DNA from: Nocardioides jensenii JCM 1364 = NBRC 14755
Lineage (GTDB): Bacteria; Actinomycetota; Actinomycetes; Propionibacteriales; Nocardioidaceae
DNA: 49,788 bases
Direction of reading: 5' to 3'
Assembly: GCF_001552535.1 (NCBI RefSeq)
Contig: NZ_BCRJ01000069.1
Location: 1 to 49,788, forward strand
The notes under the pieces were generated by a model. The model did no database searches. It was given only the letters and a program-made list of their open reading frames with translations, and was not told the DNA's origin. A program made the translations under genes and the position numbers. Below, in pieces: positions 24,589 through 32,594 of this stretch; positions within the stretch are counted from its first letter, which is position 1, and the number at the start of each line of letters is the position of its first letter.

Positions 24589-25694
24589 CGTCTTTCCCTT
24601 CTCCAAGTGGATCTGCGCATGAACTTCGGAACGCTAACACGTGGCTCCGGGTCCGGAGCGCTTCTCTCAAGAGCCTCGCGTGCCCTGGTGAGCGATCTCA
24701 CCTCGGTCATCAGATTCGCGATCGTCTGGGCCGCGACGTCGAGGACCTCTCCGTCGCTGACCTCGCCCGGATGACGCAGGCCGCCCAGGTCGCCCGGTTC
24801 GAGGAGCTCGAGGTCGCCGACCACGTCGTACTCGCCCCGGCGCAGCAGATCGATCGAGTGCCGGGCACGTCGGTGCAGCTCGTCGAGCATGGCGTCGCCG
24901 GGACGGAAGCGCTCCCCGGTCGACGGCAGGACGGTGCCCATCGCCAGGTAGCCGCGGATCCAGCGGCCCCGGTTGCCGGCGGACGAGAAGTCGACCAGGC
25001 GGCCGTTGACCCGCCGGAGCAGCTCGGCCTCGACCAGGCCCAGGGAGCGGTTCGAGGGCTTCTCGAGGATCTCCATGCCCTCGGGGTCCACGCCGACGAC
25101 GGCGGCGAAGCGGTGCCACAGCTCCCCCGGCTCGGCGCGACCGACGGCGACCGGCAGCACGTGCACACGGGCAGGATCCACCACGCCGCCCCACCGTTGC
25201 AGGACGTCGGCGAGGTCGAAGGCGCCCCACCCCCACTCGTCGTGCGGGTCGTAGTCCGGGTTCGGCGGCCAGTCGTCGATGGCCAGGTCGCCGCCGTTCT
25301 TGACCCATTCCTGCCAGTACGACGTACCGAGGGTGACGAGGTCGCGCGCGGTCAGGACGACGTGGAGCTCGGCGTCGGGGAAGGAGTCCACGGCCCGCTG
25401 CACGTGCTCGGGCGCGGCAGCCCCGAAGAACTCGTGACTGATGACCACGTCGCCCTCCCAGGCCTGCGCCTCGTCGACGAGGTCCTGCCAGGGCGCGGTG
25501 ACGTCACCGGAGCGCCTGGCCAGCTTGGGGTCGTCGCGAAGGTCGAGGGAGGCGAGGAGGTGACGGCGCCGATGACGCCCCGGGAGCAGCAGCCCACGCG
25601 AACCGAGCAGCTCCTTGTTGGCCCACATGACGTCCTGCAGGTAGGTCGTGCCCGTCTTGGGCAGACCGATGTGCAGGAAGACCCGACGGGTCAT
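24585..25694 (-). CDS. sulfotransferase-like protein (P-loop), second copy
   Basis: A 369-residue protein with the 5'-phosphosulfate-binding loop GLPKTGTT (10-17) and a second PAPS-type element, VVLTARDLVTLGTSYWQEW, typical of bacterial carbohydrate sulfotransferases. A conserved-looking Trp/Asp-rich stretch follows (DDWPPNPDYDPHDEWGWG). The C-terminus ends in a basic tail. No signal peptide: probably acts in the cytoplasm on a lipid-linked or nucleotide-activated sugar. ATG 25694 overlaps the small coiled-coil gene by four bases, and its own stop overlaps the PLD-like start, so the three are translationally coupled. Confidence 0.82.
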   Translation of the reverse strand: MTRRVFLHIGLPKTGTTYLQDVMWANKELLGSRGLLLPGRHRRRHLLASLDLRDDPKLARRSGDVTAPWQDLVDEAQAWEGDVVISHEFFGAAAPEHVQRAVDSFPDAELHVVLTARDLVTLGTSYWQEWVKNGGDLAIDDWPPNPDYDPHDEWGWGAFDLADVLQRWGGVVDPARVHVLPVAVGRAEPGELWHRFAAVVGVDPEGMEILEKPSNRSLGLVEAELLRRVNGRLVDFSSAGNRGRWIRGYLAMGTVLPSTGERFRPGDAMLDELHRRARHSIDLLRRGEYDVVGDLELLEPGDLGGLRHPGEVSDGEVLDVAAQTIANLMTEVRSLTRAREALERSAPDPEPRVSVPKFMRRSTWRRERR

Positions 25695-25921
25695 TGCTCA
25701 GGGTCGCTCACACTGTCGTGGTAGCGCTGGAGCGCCTCGGCGACCCGGGCCTCGTCACGCTCGGAGAGTGGGACCAGCAACTCCATCACCACGTCGGTCA
25801 GCTCGGCCAGGCGGAGGTTGATCTGACGACACTCCTGGACCTCCGCCTCGAGGGCGGAGAGCCGCCGGGCCGTGCCGGTGCGGTCGCGGTAGCGACGCGC
25901 GACGTCCTTCAGCTTGTCCAC
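25691..25921 (-). CDS. small coiled-coil protein (DUF6752-like)
   Basis: A 76-residue protein with a basic start (MDKLKDVARRYRDRTG) and heptad-like ARRLSALEAEVQECRQINLRLAELTDVVMELL, predicted to form a coiled coil. I believe it matches DUF6752, found near actinobacterial glycan loci, but could not check. GTG start at 25921 overlaps the LicD-methyltransferase gene by 13 bases, and the end overlaps the next gene by four. It may be a scaffold or membrane-tethering partner of its neighbours; this is inference. Confidence 0.7.
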   Translation of the reverse strand: MDKLKDVARRYRDRTGTARRLSALEAEVQECRQINLRLAELTDVVMELLVPLSERDEARVAEALQRYHDSVSDPEQ

Positions 25922-27489
25922 GTGATCACCAATCTGCTGATGGGAGTTCCGGCGGCAGTGGATCCTGCCGCCGCGGTGCCGCCGTCGTCGAGCTCGACCA
26001 GGTCGGCACGCTCGATCACCCTGCCTCCGGTCGCGGCGACCTGTCGGAGCAGAGCGGTGAGGTCGAGCGGCGAGACCCCGAACCGGCGGTCACCGGTCGA
26101 GGGGCCGGTCTGGACCTGGAGGTGGAGGCGCCCGCTGCGGCCGGTCACCATGCGCGCCAGCCGGAGCAGGCTGAGTCGCCCGAAGTCGTCGGTCGTGTCG
26201 GCGACGTGGCGGGCCAGCACGACCCGCGGGCCGGGCTCCCGCGAGAGCTGGGCGCCCGTCGCGAGCACCGATCTGAGCTCGGTCAGGTTGGCCCACTGGA
26301 AGGTCACCGGCAGACCCGCCTCACGGGCGCGCCGGGCTTCGCGACGGAAGCCGCGGGCCGCGTAGTCGAGGCCCCAGGTGGTGACCCCGCGACCGGCCAA
26401 CCAGGCGGCGTCGCGTCCCGTGCCGCACCCGATGTCGACGGCGGTCACCATGTCGGGCTCACGCTCGGCCACCCAGTGCACGAACGCGGACTCGTTCGGG
26501 TGCTCCTCGGCGACCTTGGCCGGTCGGCCGTAGTACCGGTCCCAGACCCGCTCGCGACCGACGCGGGTGCCGCGGAACCAGCCGTTGAGCCGGCGCACCG
26601 TCGAATGCGGCGTCTCGAACTTGTACGCCGGGTCCGGGACCCGCCAGCTCGGGCCGTACATCGCCTCGAGCAGGTGATCAGGCTGGGCCGGGGCCGGGAA
26701 GGGGCGCCCCTCGAACTCGATCTCCGTGGTCGGGAAGATCCAGTCAGCCCGGAAGGGATGACCCACCTCGCCCATGAGATAGAGGAGCCCGTCCCGCAGG
26801 AAGCCGCCGAAGACGTCGAGACCACGCACGGCGCCGTCCGACTCGGTGACCAGCACCTTGAACGCCAGACCGCTGTAGCGGGTGACCGGATAGCCCATCG
26901 CGGTCAGGGCACGTTGCAGCCGGAAGCTCTCCAGAATGGCGTCGGCCGGTTGGTCGTGACGACTCACGTAGCCCAGGTCGGCGTCGGAGTCGTGGCCGAT
27001 CAGACCGCCCTGCCGCACCGCCCCCAGCAGGGTGCCGTAGGCCATGAAGGCCTCCACGCCGGCCTCGGCCAGGGCGTCGACCACGGAGCGCATGGAGTCG
27101 AGCAGCGGCTGGGTGTGCTCGGCGCTGCGGCTCTCGAAGAGGCGGGAGAGCCGGTTGCTCTTGTCGAGCCCGAGGGGGTGCCCGTCGGCGTCCTCGACCC
27201 GGATCCGGCCGGAGCCGGCGCCGAGGCGGATCTCGGCGGAGAAGAGCTCCTCGTCATTGACGTGGTCGACCAGCGCCAGCGTCGTCGTACCGTCGAGGAA
27301 CCGGCGCAGCGCGTCGGGCCAGCGGGCCAACAGCTCGCGACCGTCGGCGACGGTGTCGCGGCGGGACCAGAAGGACCAGACCCGGCGGCCGTCGAACTTC
27401 ACGTCGATGGCGCGGTCCTGGCGCCCGCGCATGCGGATTCCGTCGTCGGACACGGTGACGTCACGGATCACGGGAGCGGTCGCCTTCAC
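25909..27489 (-). CDS. LicD-like nucleotidyl/phosphotransferase fused to SAM-dependent methyltransferase
   Basis: A 526-residue two-domain protein. Residues about 130-285 carry the LicD/fukutin core: AYGTLLGAVRQGG (150-162) and the metal-binding D-S-D-A-D (167-171), like the D-x-D of LicD proteins that place phosphocholine or related groups on surface glycans. Residues about 335-520 are a class I methyltransferase with the SAM loop VDIGCGTGRDAAWL (351-364). An extra N-terminal region (1-110) is rich in beta strands. GTG 27489 is preferred because the GGAGGA site lies six bases upstream; GTG 27495 would be too close to it. No membrane segment. Likely adds or methylates a phospho-substituent on a polymer precursor. 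Confidence 0.82.
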   Translation of the reverse strand: MKATAPVIRDVTVSDDGIRMRGRQDRAIDVKFDGRRVWSFWSRRDTVADGRELLARWPDALRRFLDGTTTLALVDHVNDEELFSAEIRLGAGSGRIRVEDADGHPLGLDKSNRLSRLFESRSAEHTQPLLDSMRSVVDALAEAGVEAFMAYGTLLGAVRQGGLIGHDSDADLGYVSRHDQPADAILESFRLQRALTAMGYPVTRYSGLAFKVLVTESDGAVRGLDVFGGFLRDGLLYLMGEVGHPFRADWIFPTTEIEFEGRPFPAPAQPDHLLEAMYGPSWRVPDPAYKFETPHSTVRRLNGWFRGTRVGRERVWDRYYGRPAKVAEEHPNESAFVHWVAEREPDMVTAVDIGCGTGRDAAWLAGRGVTTWGLDYAARGFRREARRAREAGLPVTFQWANLTELRSVLATGAQLSREPGPRVVLARHVADTTDDFGRLSLLRLARMVTGRSGRLHLQVQTGPSTGDRRFGVSPLDLTALLRQVAATGGRVIERADLVELDDGGTAAAGSTAAGTPISRLVITWTS

Positions 27490-27534
27490 CGGCACTCCTC
27501 CCTCGACGGGGTCGTCTCTGTGTGCCCGCCCATG

Positions 27535-28656
27535 CTACGCATCCCAGTCGTTGGCCCGGCGGAGTCCCTGAGCTGCCTGCGCGACGAGGTCGTCCAGCTT
27601 GGAGGCGCGAGGCCCGACGTCGACGCCCGCAGCGGACTCGAGGTGGTCGAGCACCGCCGTCGTCGCTCGGCGCACCTCGTCGTCGGGGACCGAGGCCGCC
27701 TTGCGCGGCTGGTCGGAGAAGGTGGTGGGCACGGGCAGGTCGTCGAGTCTGCCGTAGAGCTCGAAGCGGGAGTCGGACATCGCCTCACGCAGCTGCTGGT
27801 TGAGCGTGGCGGCGTACTCCGCGGCGCGCCGGTCCAGCGCCGGACGGCTCTCCTCGGCGCGCAGTGGAGCCAGCACGTCGCGGGCCAGGGCGCGCATGCC
27901 GACCCGGTACGTGCGCGGGGGCACGTCGGCCAGGTGCGAGTTCACCCGGCGCAGGAAGTCGCAGGAGCCGAAGCCCAGCGAGGTGTTGTCGTGGACGTCG
28001 TCGAGGTCGACTCCGCTGCCGTCGAACCCGGCGGCGGCGCAGAACCGGTCCCACAGCTCCTCCCGGGGCGCGTCCGGCGGCGGCACGGTGACGATGTGGG
28101 TGGTCGCGATGCCGTGGGCGGTGCTCCACCGCTCCAGCATCGGCGTGATGTCCTGCGCGCGGTGGAAGGTGCGGTGGGCCCGCGAACGGGTGACCCGCCG
28201 GCTGCGTGACGGTTCGATCCGGCGCAGGTAGTCGGGCCAGGGCTCGTCACCGAAGTTGCGGGTGTAGGTCTGCCACTGGGCAGGGATGACCCGCGACTGG
28301 TCGCGCACGGTCAGGATGACCTCGATCCTGGCGCCGGAGTTGCGCAGGGGGTTGAGGAAGGGGCCCATGTGCCGGTCGGAGGCGAAGCTGAGGAACTCCA
28401 TCGAGACGACCGCGGTCTGGCCGGCCTCCATCCGCGCGACGGGTTGCACCAGGGAGCGCCACTTGCGCTTGTTGCGACCGGGCTGCTTGGGCAGGTTCAG
28501 CACGTCACGAACCGCGCGGGACTGCACCCCGAAGCTGCTGCCGAGGAAGATCGCACCTCGTTCGGCCAGCATCTCCTGGTTGTTGCCGAGCACGGACTGG
28601 ACGAAGCTCGTTCCTGTCTTCATGGCACCGATGTGCAACACGATCCGGCCCGTCAT
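27535..28656 (-). CDS. sulfotransferase-like protein (P-loop), first gene of the operon
   Basis: A 373-residue protein with the PAPS loop GAMKTGTS (residues 9-16) and EVILTVRDQSRVIPAQWQTY as the second nucleotide element, paralogous to the product of 24585-25694. No signal peptide or membrane segment. ATG 28656 has AGGAAGGG upstream. It opens the five-gene minus-strand unit and is divergent from the EEP fusion gene; the 190-bp gap between them must hold both promoters, though I could not identify convincing boxes. Acceptor unknown; true sulfotransfer is inferred from the P-loop motif. Confidence 0.82.
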   Translation of the reverse strand: MTGRIVLHIGAMKTGTSFVQSVLGNNQEMLAERGAIFLGSSFGVQSRAVRDVLNLPKQPGRNKRKWRSLVQPVARMEAGQTAVVSMEFLSFASDRHMGPFLNPLRNSGARIEVILTVRDQSRVIPAQWQTYTRNFGDEPWPDYLRRIEPSRSRRVTRSRAHRTFHRAQDITPMLERWSTAHGIATTHIVTVPPPDAPREELWDRFCAAAGFDGSGVDLDDVHDNTSLGFGSCDFLRRVNSHLADVPPRTYRVGMRALARDVLAPLRAEESRPALDRRAAEYAATLNQQLREAMSDSRFELYGRLDDLPVPTTFSDQPRKAASVPDDEVRRATTAVLDHLESAAGVDVGPRASKLDDLVAQAAQGLRRANDWDA

Positions 28657-28846
28657 CGCCACCCTTCCTCTGCTCGACCTGCACCCTCCGTGCGGGTCCG
28701 CGCGCAAGGTATCACCGGCCGAACCCGGGTGGACATCCGAGGCGACACGCCCCGCCGAGGTGTCGGGAACGCCCGCGAAGAGCCGTTTTGCCTGACATGC
28801 TGACGCCTACGTGCCCAGATGAAGTCGAACTGTAAGGAGGGCACGC

Positions 28847-30742
28847 ATGCGGCTGGCCCGGCTCTCAACGTGGCGTACCCACCCTCGCATCCTTCTCGGA
28901 GCCGGCCTTGCGCTCGTGCTGATCGCGGTTGTGCTCCACGTCGCCTCACCCTTCGGAGGCGACGACAACGACGGCGAGGCCAGTCTGTCCCAGGCCGCCC
29001 GCACGCCGGTCTCGAACGGCGCCACCCAGTTCCGCATCGCTTCGTTCAACCTCCTCGGCGCCGGCCACACCAGACCGGGCGGCGACCGGCCAGGTTGGGC
29101 CTCCGGCGAACAGCGCATGGTCTGGTCGGTGCGACTCATCCGTGAGCAGAACCTCGACCTGATCGGGTTCCAGGAGATGCAGGACCCCCAGTTCAAGAAG
29201 TTCCGGGCCCTGACCGGCGACGAGTACGGCATCTATCCCGGTGACGAGCTCGGCCCCGCCGCCATGCACAACAGCATCGCCTGGCGCCGCGACACCTGGG
29301 AGGTCGTGCAGAAGAAGTGGGTGCACCTCCCCTACTTCGGCGGCGACCTGATCCGCATGCCCTACGTGCAGCTGCGCCACGTGAAGACCGGCCAGCTCGC
29401 GTGGTTCGCGAACTTCCACAACCCCGCCAACGCCCGCGGTGACGCCCGCAAGTGGCGGATCAAGGCCACCAACATCGAGATCGACCTGGCCAATCGACTG
29501 CGCGCGAACTATCCCGGCCAGCCGGTGCACTTCACCGGCGACATGAACGAGCGCGAACTGTACTTCTGCCCGGTCTACCGTCGTACCGCCCTGAGGTCCG
29601 CCAACGGTGGCTACTTCACCGGCTCCACCTGCCACCCGCCCAAGCCGATGCCGGTCGACTGGATCTTCGGCTCCGGACCGACCCGGTTCACCGGCTACGT
29701 GGCGCTGCGCAGTGCGCTGGTGCGCAAGACCACGGACCACCCGTTGGTGATCAGCGATGCCAGCATCCCGCCGGTGAACGCCCAGTCGAGCGGTGTCACC
29801 CGCGTCGTGGTGCTCAGCGTCCAGGGTCTGCGACCCGACATGCTCACCGAGCTGGCCCAGGCCAACGCACCGGGCATCCCCTACTTCATGCAGGGCGGCG
29901 CCTCGACACTCAACGCGCGCACCGTCTACACGCGCACCACCCAGCTGCCCAACGCCACCTCCATGATCACCGGCCGCTCGGTCACCGCGAAGTTCGGCGG
30001 CCATGGCGTGGGCGGCAACAACGACACCGGCGGCACCATCGCCCAGTCGGCGGGCCACTACGTCGACAGCGCCTTCGGAGTGGCCCACGACTTCGGCTAC
30101 TCGACCGCGCTCTACGCCCAGGACCCCGACATGGCCATGATCCGCAGGTCGTACGACGACCGCCACGGCGGCCTCGACCGCGAGGCCAGGAGCAACGGCC
30201 GCGACAAGATCTCCACCTACGAGCGAAGCAGGAGCAGCGCTCTCCTGGTGCGTGACCTGACCCGCAAGCTGGCCACCTCGCCTGCCCGGTTCTCCTATCT
30301 CCAGCTGAGCGACCTCTACACCGTGGGCCACAAGTACGGCTTCATGTCGGCGCGCTACAAGACGTCGGCGCGGCGGGTCGACGAACTCGTGCGCCGGATC
30401 CGGGTGGCGATCAACAGGTCCTCCACGCTCAAGGGACGCACCCTGGTCGTGCTCACCTCCGAGCACGCCGGCTATCGACGCACGAACACCAACCCGGCCG
30501 CCCTGCGCAACCACCAGGTCCCGTTCGTGGTGTGGGGCCCGTCGGTGCCTCGCGGTGCCGACCTCTACGCGATCAACCCCGCGTTGGCCGACCCGGGCCG
30601 GACCCGACCCGGCTACAACCAGACGCAGCCGGTGCGCAACAGCGACGCCGCCAACCTGGTGATGACCGCGCTGCGTCTCCCGTCGATCCCGGGCAGCAAC
30701 CTGAACCGTGGCCAGACTCTGAACGTGTTCGGCGGTCCGTGA
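28847..30742 (+). CDS. membrane-anchored EEP-domain protein fused to a degenerate alkaline-phosphatase-type domain
   Basis: A 631-residue protein with one N-terminal membrane anchor (about residues 14-33), rest outside. Domain 1 (60-305) is an endonuclease/exonuclease/phosphatase fold with its metal and catalytic residues: N68 in FNLLGAG, E110 in GFQE, GDMNE (231-235) and the terminal T-D-H (296-298). Domain 2 (318-628) resembles the phosphodiesterase/alkaline phosphatase superfamily: VVVLSVQGLRP, TTQLPNATSMITGR with a candidate nucleophile Thr, VGHKYG and LTSEH. Two expected metal Asp appear replaced (D to Q at 326, D to E at 539), so it may be inactive. AAGGAGGG precedes the ATG. Confidence 0.82.
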   Translation: MRLARLSTWRTHPRILLGAGLALVLIAVVLHVASPFGGDDNDGEASLSQAARTPVSNGATQFRIASFNLLGAGHTRPGGDRPGWASGEQRMVWSVRLIREQNLDLIGFQEMQDPQFKKFRALTGDEYGIYPGDELGPAAMHNSIAWRRDTWEVVQKKWVHLPYFGGDLIRMPYVQLRHVKTGQLAWFANFHNPANARGDARKWRIKATNIEIDLANRLRANYPGQPVHFTGDMNERELYFCPVYRRTALRSANGGYFTGSTCHPPKPMPVDWIFGSGPTRFTGYVALRSALVRKTTDHPLVISDASIPPVNAQSSGVTRVVVLSVQGLRPDMLTELAQANAPGIPYFMQGGASTLNARTVYTRTTQLPNATSMITGRSVTAKFGGHGVGGNNDTGGTIAQSAGHYVDSAFGVAHDFGYSTALYAQDPDMAMIRRSYDDRHGGLDREARSNGRDKISTYERSRSSALLVRDLTRKLATSPARFSYLQLSDLYTVGHKYGFMSARYKTSARRVDELVRRIRVAINRSSTLKGRTLVVLTSEHAGYRRTNTNPAALRNHQVPFVVWGPSVPRGADLYAINPALADPGRTRPGYNQTQPVRNSDAANLVMTALRLPSIPGSNLNRGQTLNVFGGP

Positions 30743-30757
30743 GCCCGATTCGGGCTC
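30741..30757 (+). terminator. short hairpin after the EEP fusion gene
   Basis: A 7-bp stem gagcccg/cgggctc with loop att starting inside the stop codon, and 23 bases before the next gene. Weak terminator candidate. Confidence 0.35.
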
Positions 30758-30779
30758 TCGGCCGATACGGTGGGGTCTC

Positions 30780-32039
30780 GTGAGCACCACCCCCTCCCGC
30801 GTCTTCGTCGCCCGCCTGGTCGGGCTGCCGATCTTCGACCCCCAGGGCGACCAGGTCGGCAAGGTGCGCGACCTGGTGGTGGCCCTGCGCACCGAGGCGA
30901 ACCAGCCGCGCGTCCTCGGTCTGGTCGCCGAGGTCTTCGGCCGTCGGCGCATCTTCGTCCCGATGACCCGCGTGACCAACATCGATGCCGGGCAGGTCTA
31001 CACCACCGGGCTGCTGAACATGCGCCGCTTCCAGCAGCGCCCCACCGAGACCCTGGTGATCGGGCAGATGCTGGATCGCACCGTGCGGGTGGTCGGCTCC
31101 GAGGTCACCGGCGAGGTCTACGACGTCGCGATGGAGCAGGCCCGCAACCGCGACTGGGTGCTCAGTCGCATCGCACTCCAGGAGCCCGGCCGAGGGTTCC
31201 GGCGCAAGGGCCAGACCCACGTGCTGGAGTGGAGTGAGGTCAGCGGGCTGACCCGCACCGAGGACTCCCAGGGCGCCACGCAGCTGCTGGCCACGCTGAA
31301 CGAGATGCGCCCGGCCGACGCGGCCAGTGTCATCCACGACCTTCCCAAGGAGCGGCGCAGCGCGGTCATCGCCGAGCTCGACGACGAACGCCTCGCCGAC
31401 GTCCTCGAGGAGCTCCCGGAGGAGGACCAGGTCGAGATCCTGGAGCACCTCGACTCCGAGCGGGCCGCCGACGTCCTCGAGGAGATGTCCCCCGACGACG
31501 CCGCCGACCTGATCGCCGATCTCCCCCCGGAGACCGCCGCCCAGCTGCTCGAGCTGATGGAGCCCTCCGACGCCGAGGACGTCAAGCGGCTGATGTCCTA
31601 CGCCGAGCACACCGCCGGCGGCATGATGACCGTCGAACCGGTGATCCTCCCGCCCGACGCGACCATCGCCGAGGCTCTTGCCCACGTGCGCAACCCCGAC
31701 CTGACCACCTCGTTGGCCGCGCTGATCTACGTGTGCCGCTCTCCTCTCGAGCCGCCCACCGGCCGACTTCTCGGTGTCGCGCACATCCAACGACTGCTCC
31801 GCGAACCCCCCTCGACCCTGGTCGCCGCCGCACTGGACAAGACCCTCGACCCGTTGCGACCCGAGATGGGCATCGACGCGGTGGCCGCTCATCTGGCCGC
31901 CTACAACCTCGTGGCCGCTCCCGTGGTCGACGAGGACGGGCGGCTGCTCGGCGCGGTCACCGTCGACGACCTGCTCGACCACATGCTCCCGGAGAACTGG
32001 CGGGAGCAGGCACCACGCACGGGGGTGAGGCATGGCTGA
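30780..32039 (+). CDS. PRC-barrel / MgtE N-domain / CBS-domain protein without membrane part
   Basis: A 419-residue cytoplasmic protein. A PRC-barrel-like region (about 5-75; FVARLVGLPIFDPQGDQVGKV) is followed by the superhelical MgtE intracellular N domain (about 170-280; repeats such as LPKERRSAVIAELDDERLADVLEELPEEDQ) and two CBS domains (about 283-405). In MgtE channels these regions sense Mg2+ and gate the pore; here no transmembrane domain follows, so it is a stand-alone sensor, like Rv1232c (recalled). GTG start at 30780 after GGTGGGG. It overlaps the DUF1003 gene by eight bases, suggesting the two proteins act together. Confidence 0.9.
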   Translation: MSTTPSRVFVARLVGLPIFDPQGDQVGKVRDLVVALRTEANQPRVLGLVAEVFGRRRIFVPMTRVTNIDAGQVYTTGLLNMRRFQQRPTETLVIGQMLDRTVRVVGSEVTGEVYDVAMEQARNRDWVLSRIALQEPGRGFRRKGQTHVLEWSEVSGLTRTEDSQGATQLLATLNEMRPADAASVIHDLPKERRSAVIAELDDERLADVLEELPEEDQVEILEHLDSERAADVLEEMSPDDAADLIADLPPETAAQLLELMEPSDAEDVKRLMSYAEHTAGGMMTVEPVILPPDATIAEALAHVRNPDLTTSLAALIYVCRSPLEPPTGRLLGVAHIQRLLREPPSTLVAAALDKTLDPLRPEMGIDAVAAHLAAYNLVAAPVVDEDGRLLGAVTVDDLLDHMLPENWREQAPRTGVRHG

Positions 32040-32583
32040 GCGCAGGACCCGTCTCGACACGCCCCGCGAACTACGCCGACCGCTGGTCCGGCGGCCGTCG
32101 TACGACTCGGAGGTGTTCGGCGTCTTCGCCGAGCAGTTCGCCCGGTTCATGGGCACCGCCCGCTTCCTGATCTACATGACCCTGTTCGTGGTGGTGTGGA
32201 TCGGCTGGAACGCCCTGGCGCCCTCATCGGTGCGGTGGGACGACTACCCCTACATCTTTCTGACCCTGATGCTCAGCCTGCAGGCGTCGTACGCCGCTCC
32301 CCTGATCCTGCTCGCGCAGAACCGGCAGGAGACCCGTGACAAGGTGATCGCCGAGCAGGACCGCCAGGCCAACGCCCGCGCCCACGCCGACATGGAGTTC
32401 TTGGCCCGCGAGGTCGCGTCGTTGCGCATGGCCGTCGGCGAGGTCGCCACGCGCGACTTCCTGCGATCCGAGCTGCGCAACCTCGTGACCGACCTGGAAG
32501 AGCTCGCCAGCGGTGGCCCGGAGGAGGAATCCCCCGATCCCGAGGACGGGACCGAAATCGTTGAACCTCGGAGCACCACGTAG
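32032..32583 (+). CDS. DUF1003 family membrane protein
   Basis: A 183-residue protein with two membrane helices (about 44-61 and 75-93; FLIYMTLFVVVWIGWNAL and FLTLMLSLQASYAAPLILL) followed by a long charged, probably coiled-coil, cytoplasmic tail (DKVIAEQDRQANARAHADMEFLAREVASLRM). This matches DUF1003, which is found beside MgtE-N proteins in actinobacteria. Function unknown; the coupling suggests it is the membrane partner of the MgtE-N/CBS sensor. The acidic end (EEESPDPEDG) is variable in the family. Confidence 0.88.
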   Translation: MAERRTRLDTPRELRRPLVRRPSYDSEVFGVFAEQFARFMGTARFLIYMTLFVVVWIGWNALAPSSVRWDDYPYIFLTLMLSLQASYAAPLILLAQNRQETRDKVIAEQDRQANARAHADMEFLAREVASLRMAVGEVATRDFLRSELRNLVTDLEELASGGPEEESPDPEDGTEIVEPRSTT

Positions 32584-32594
32584 TCTTGGGGATC

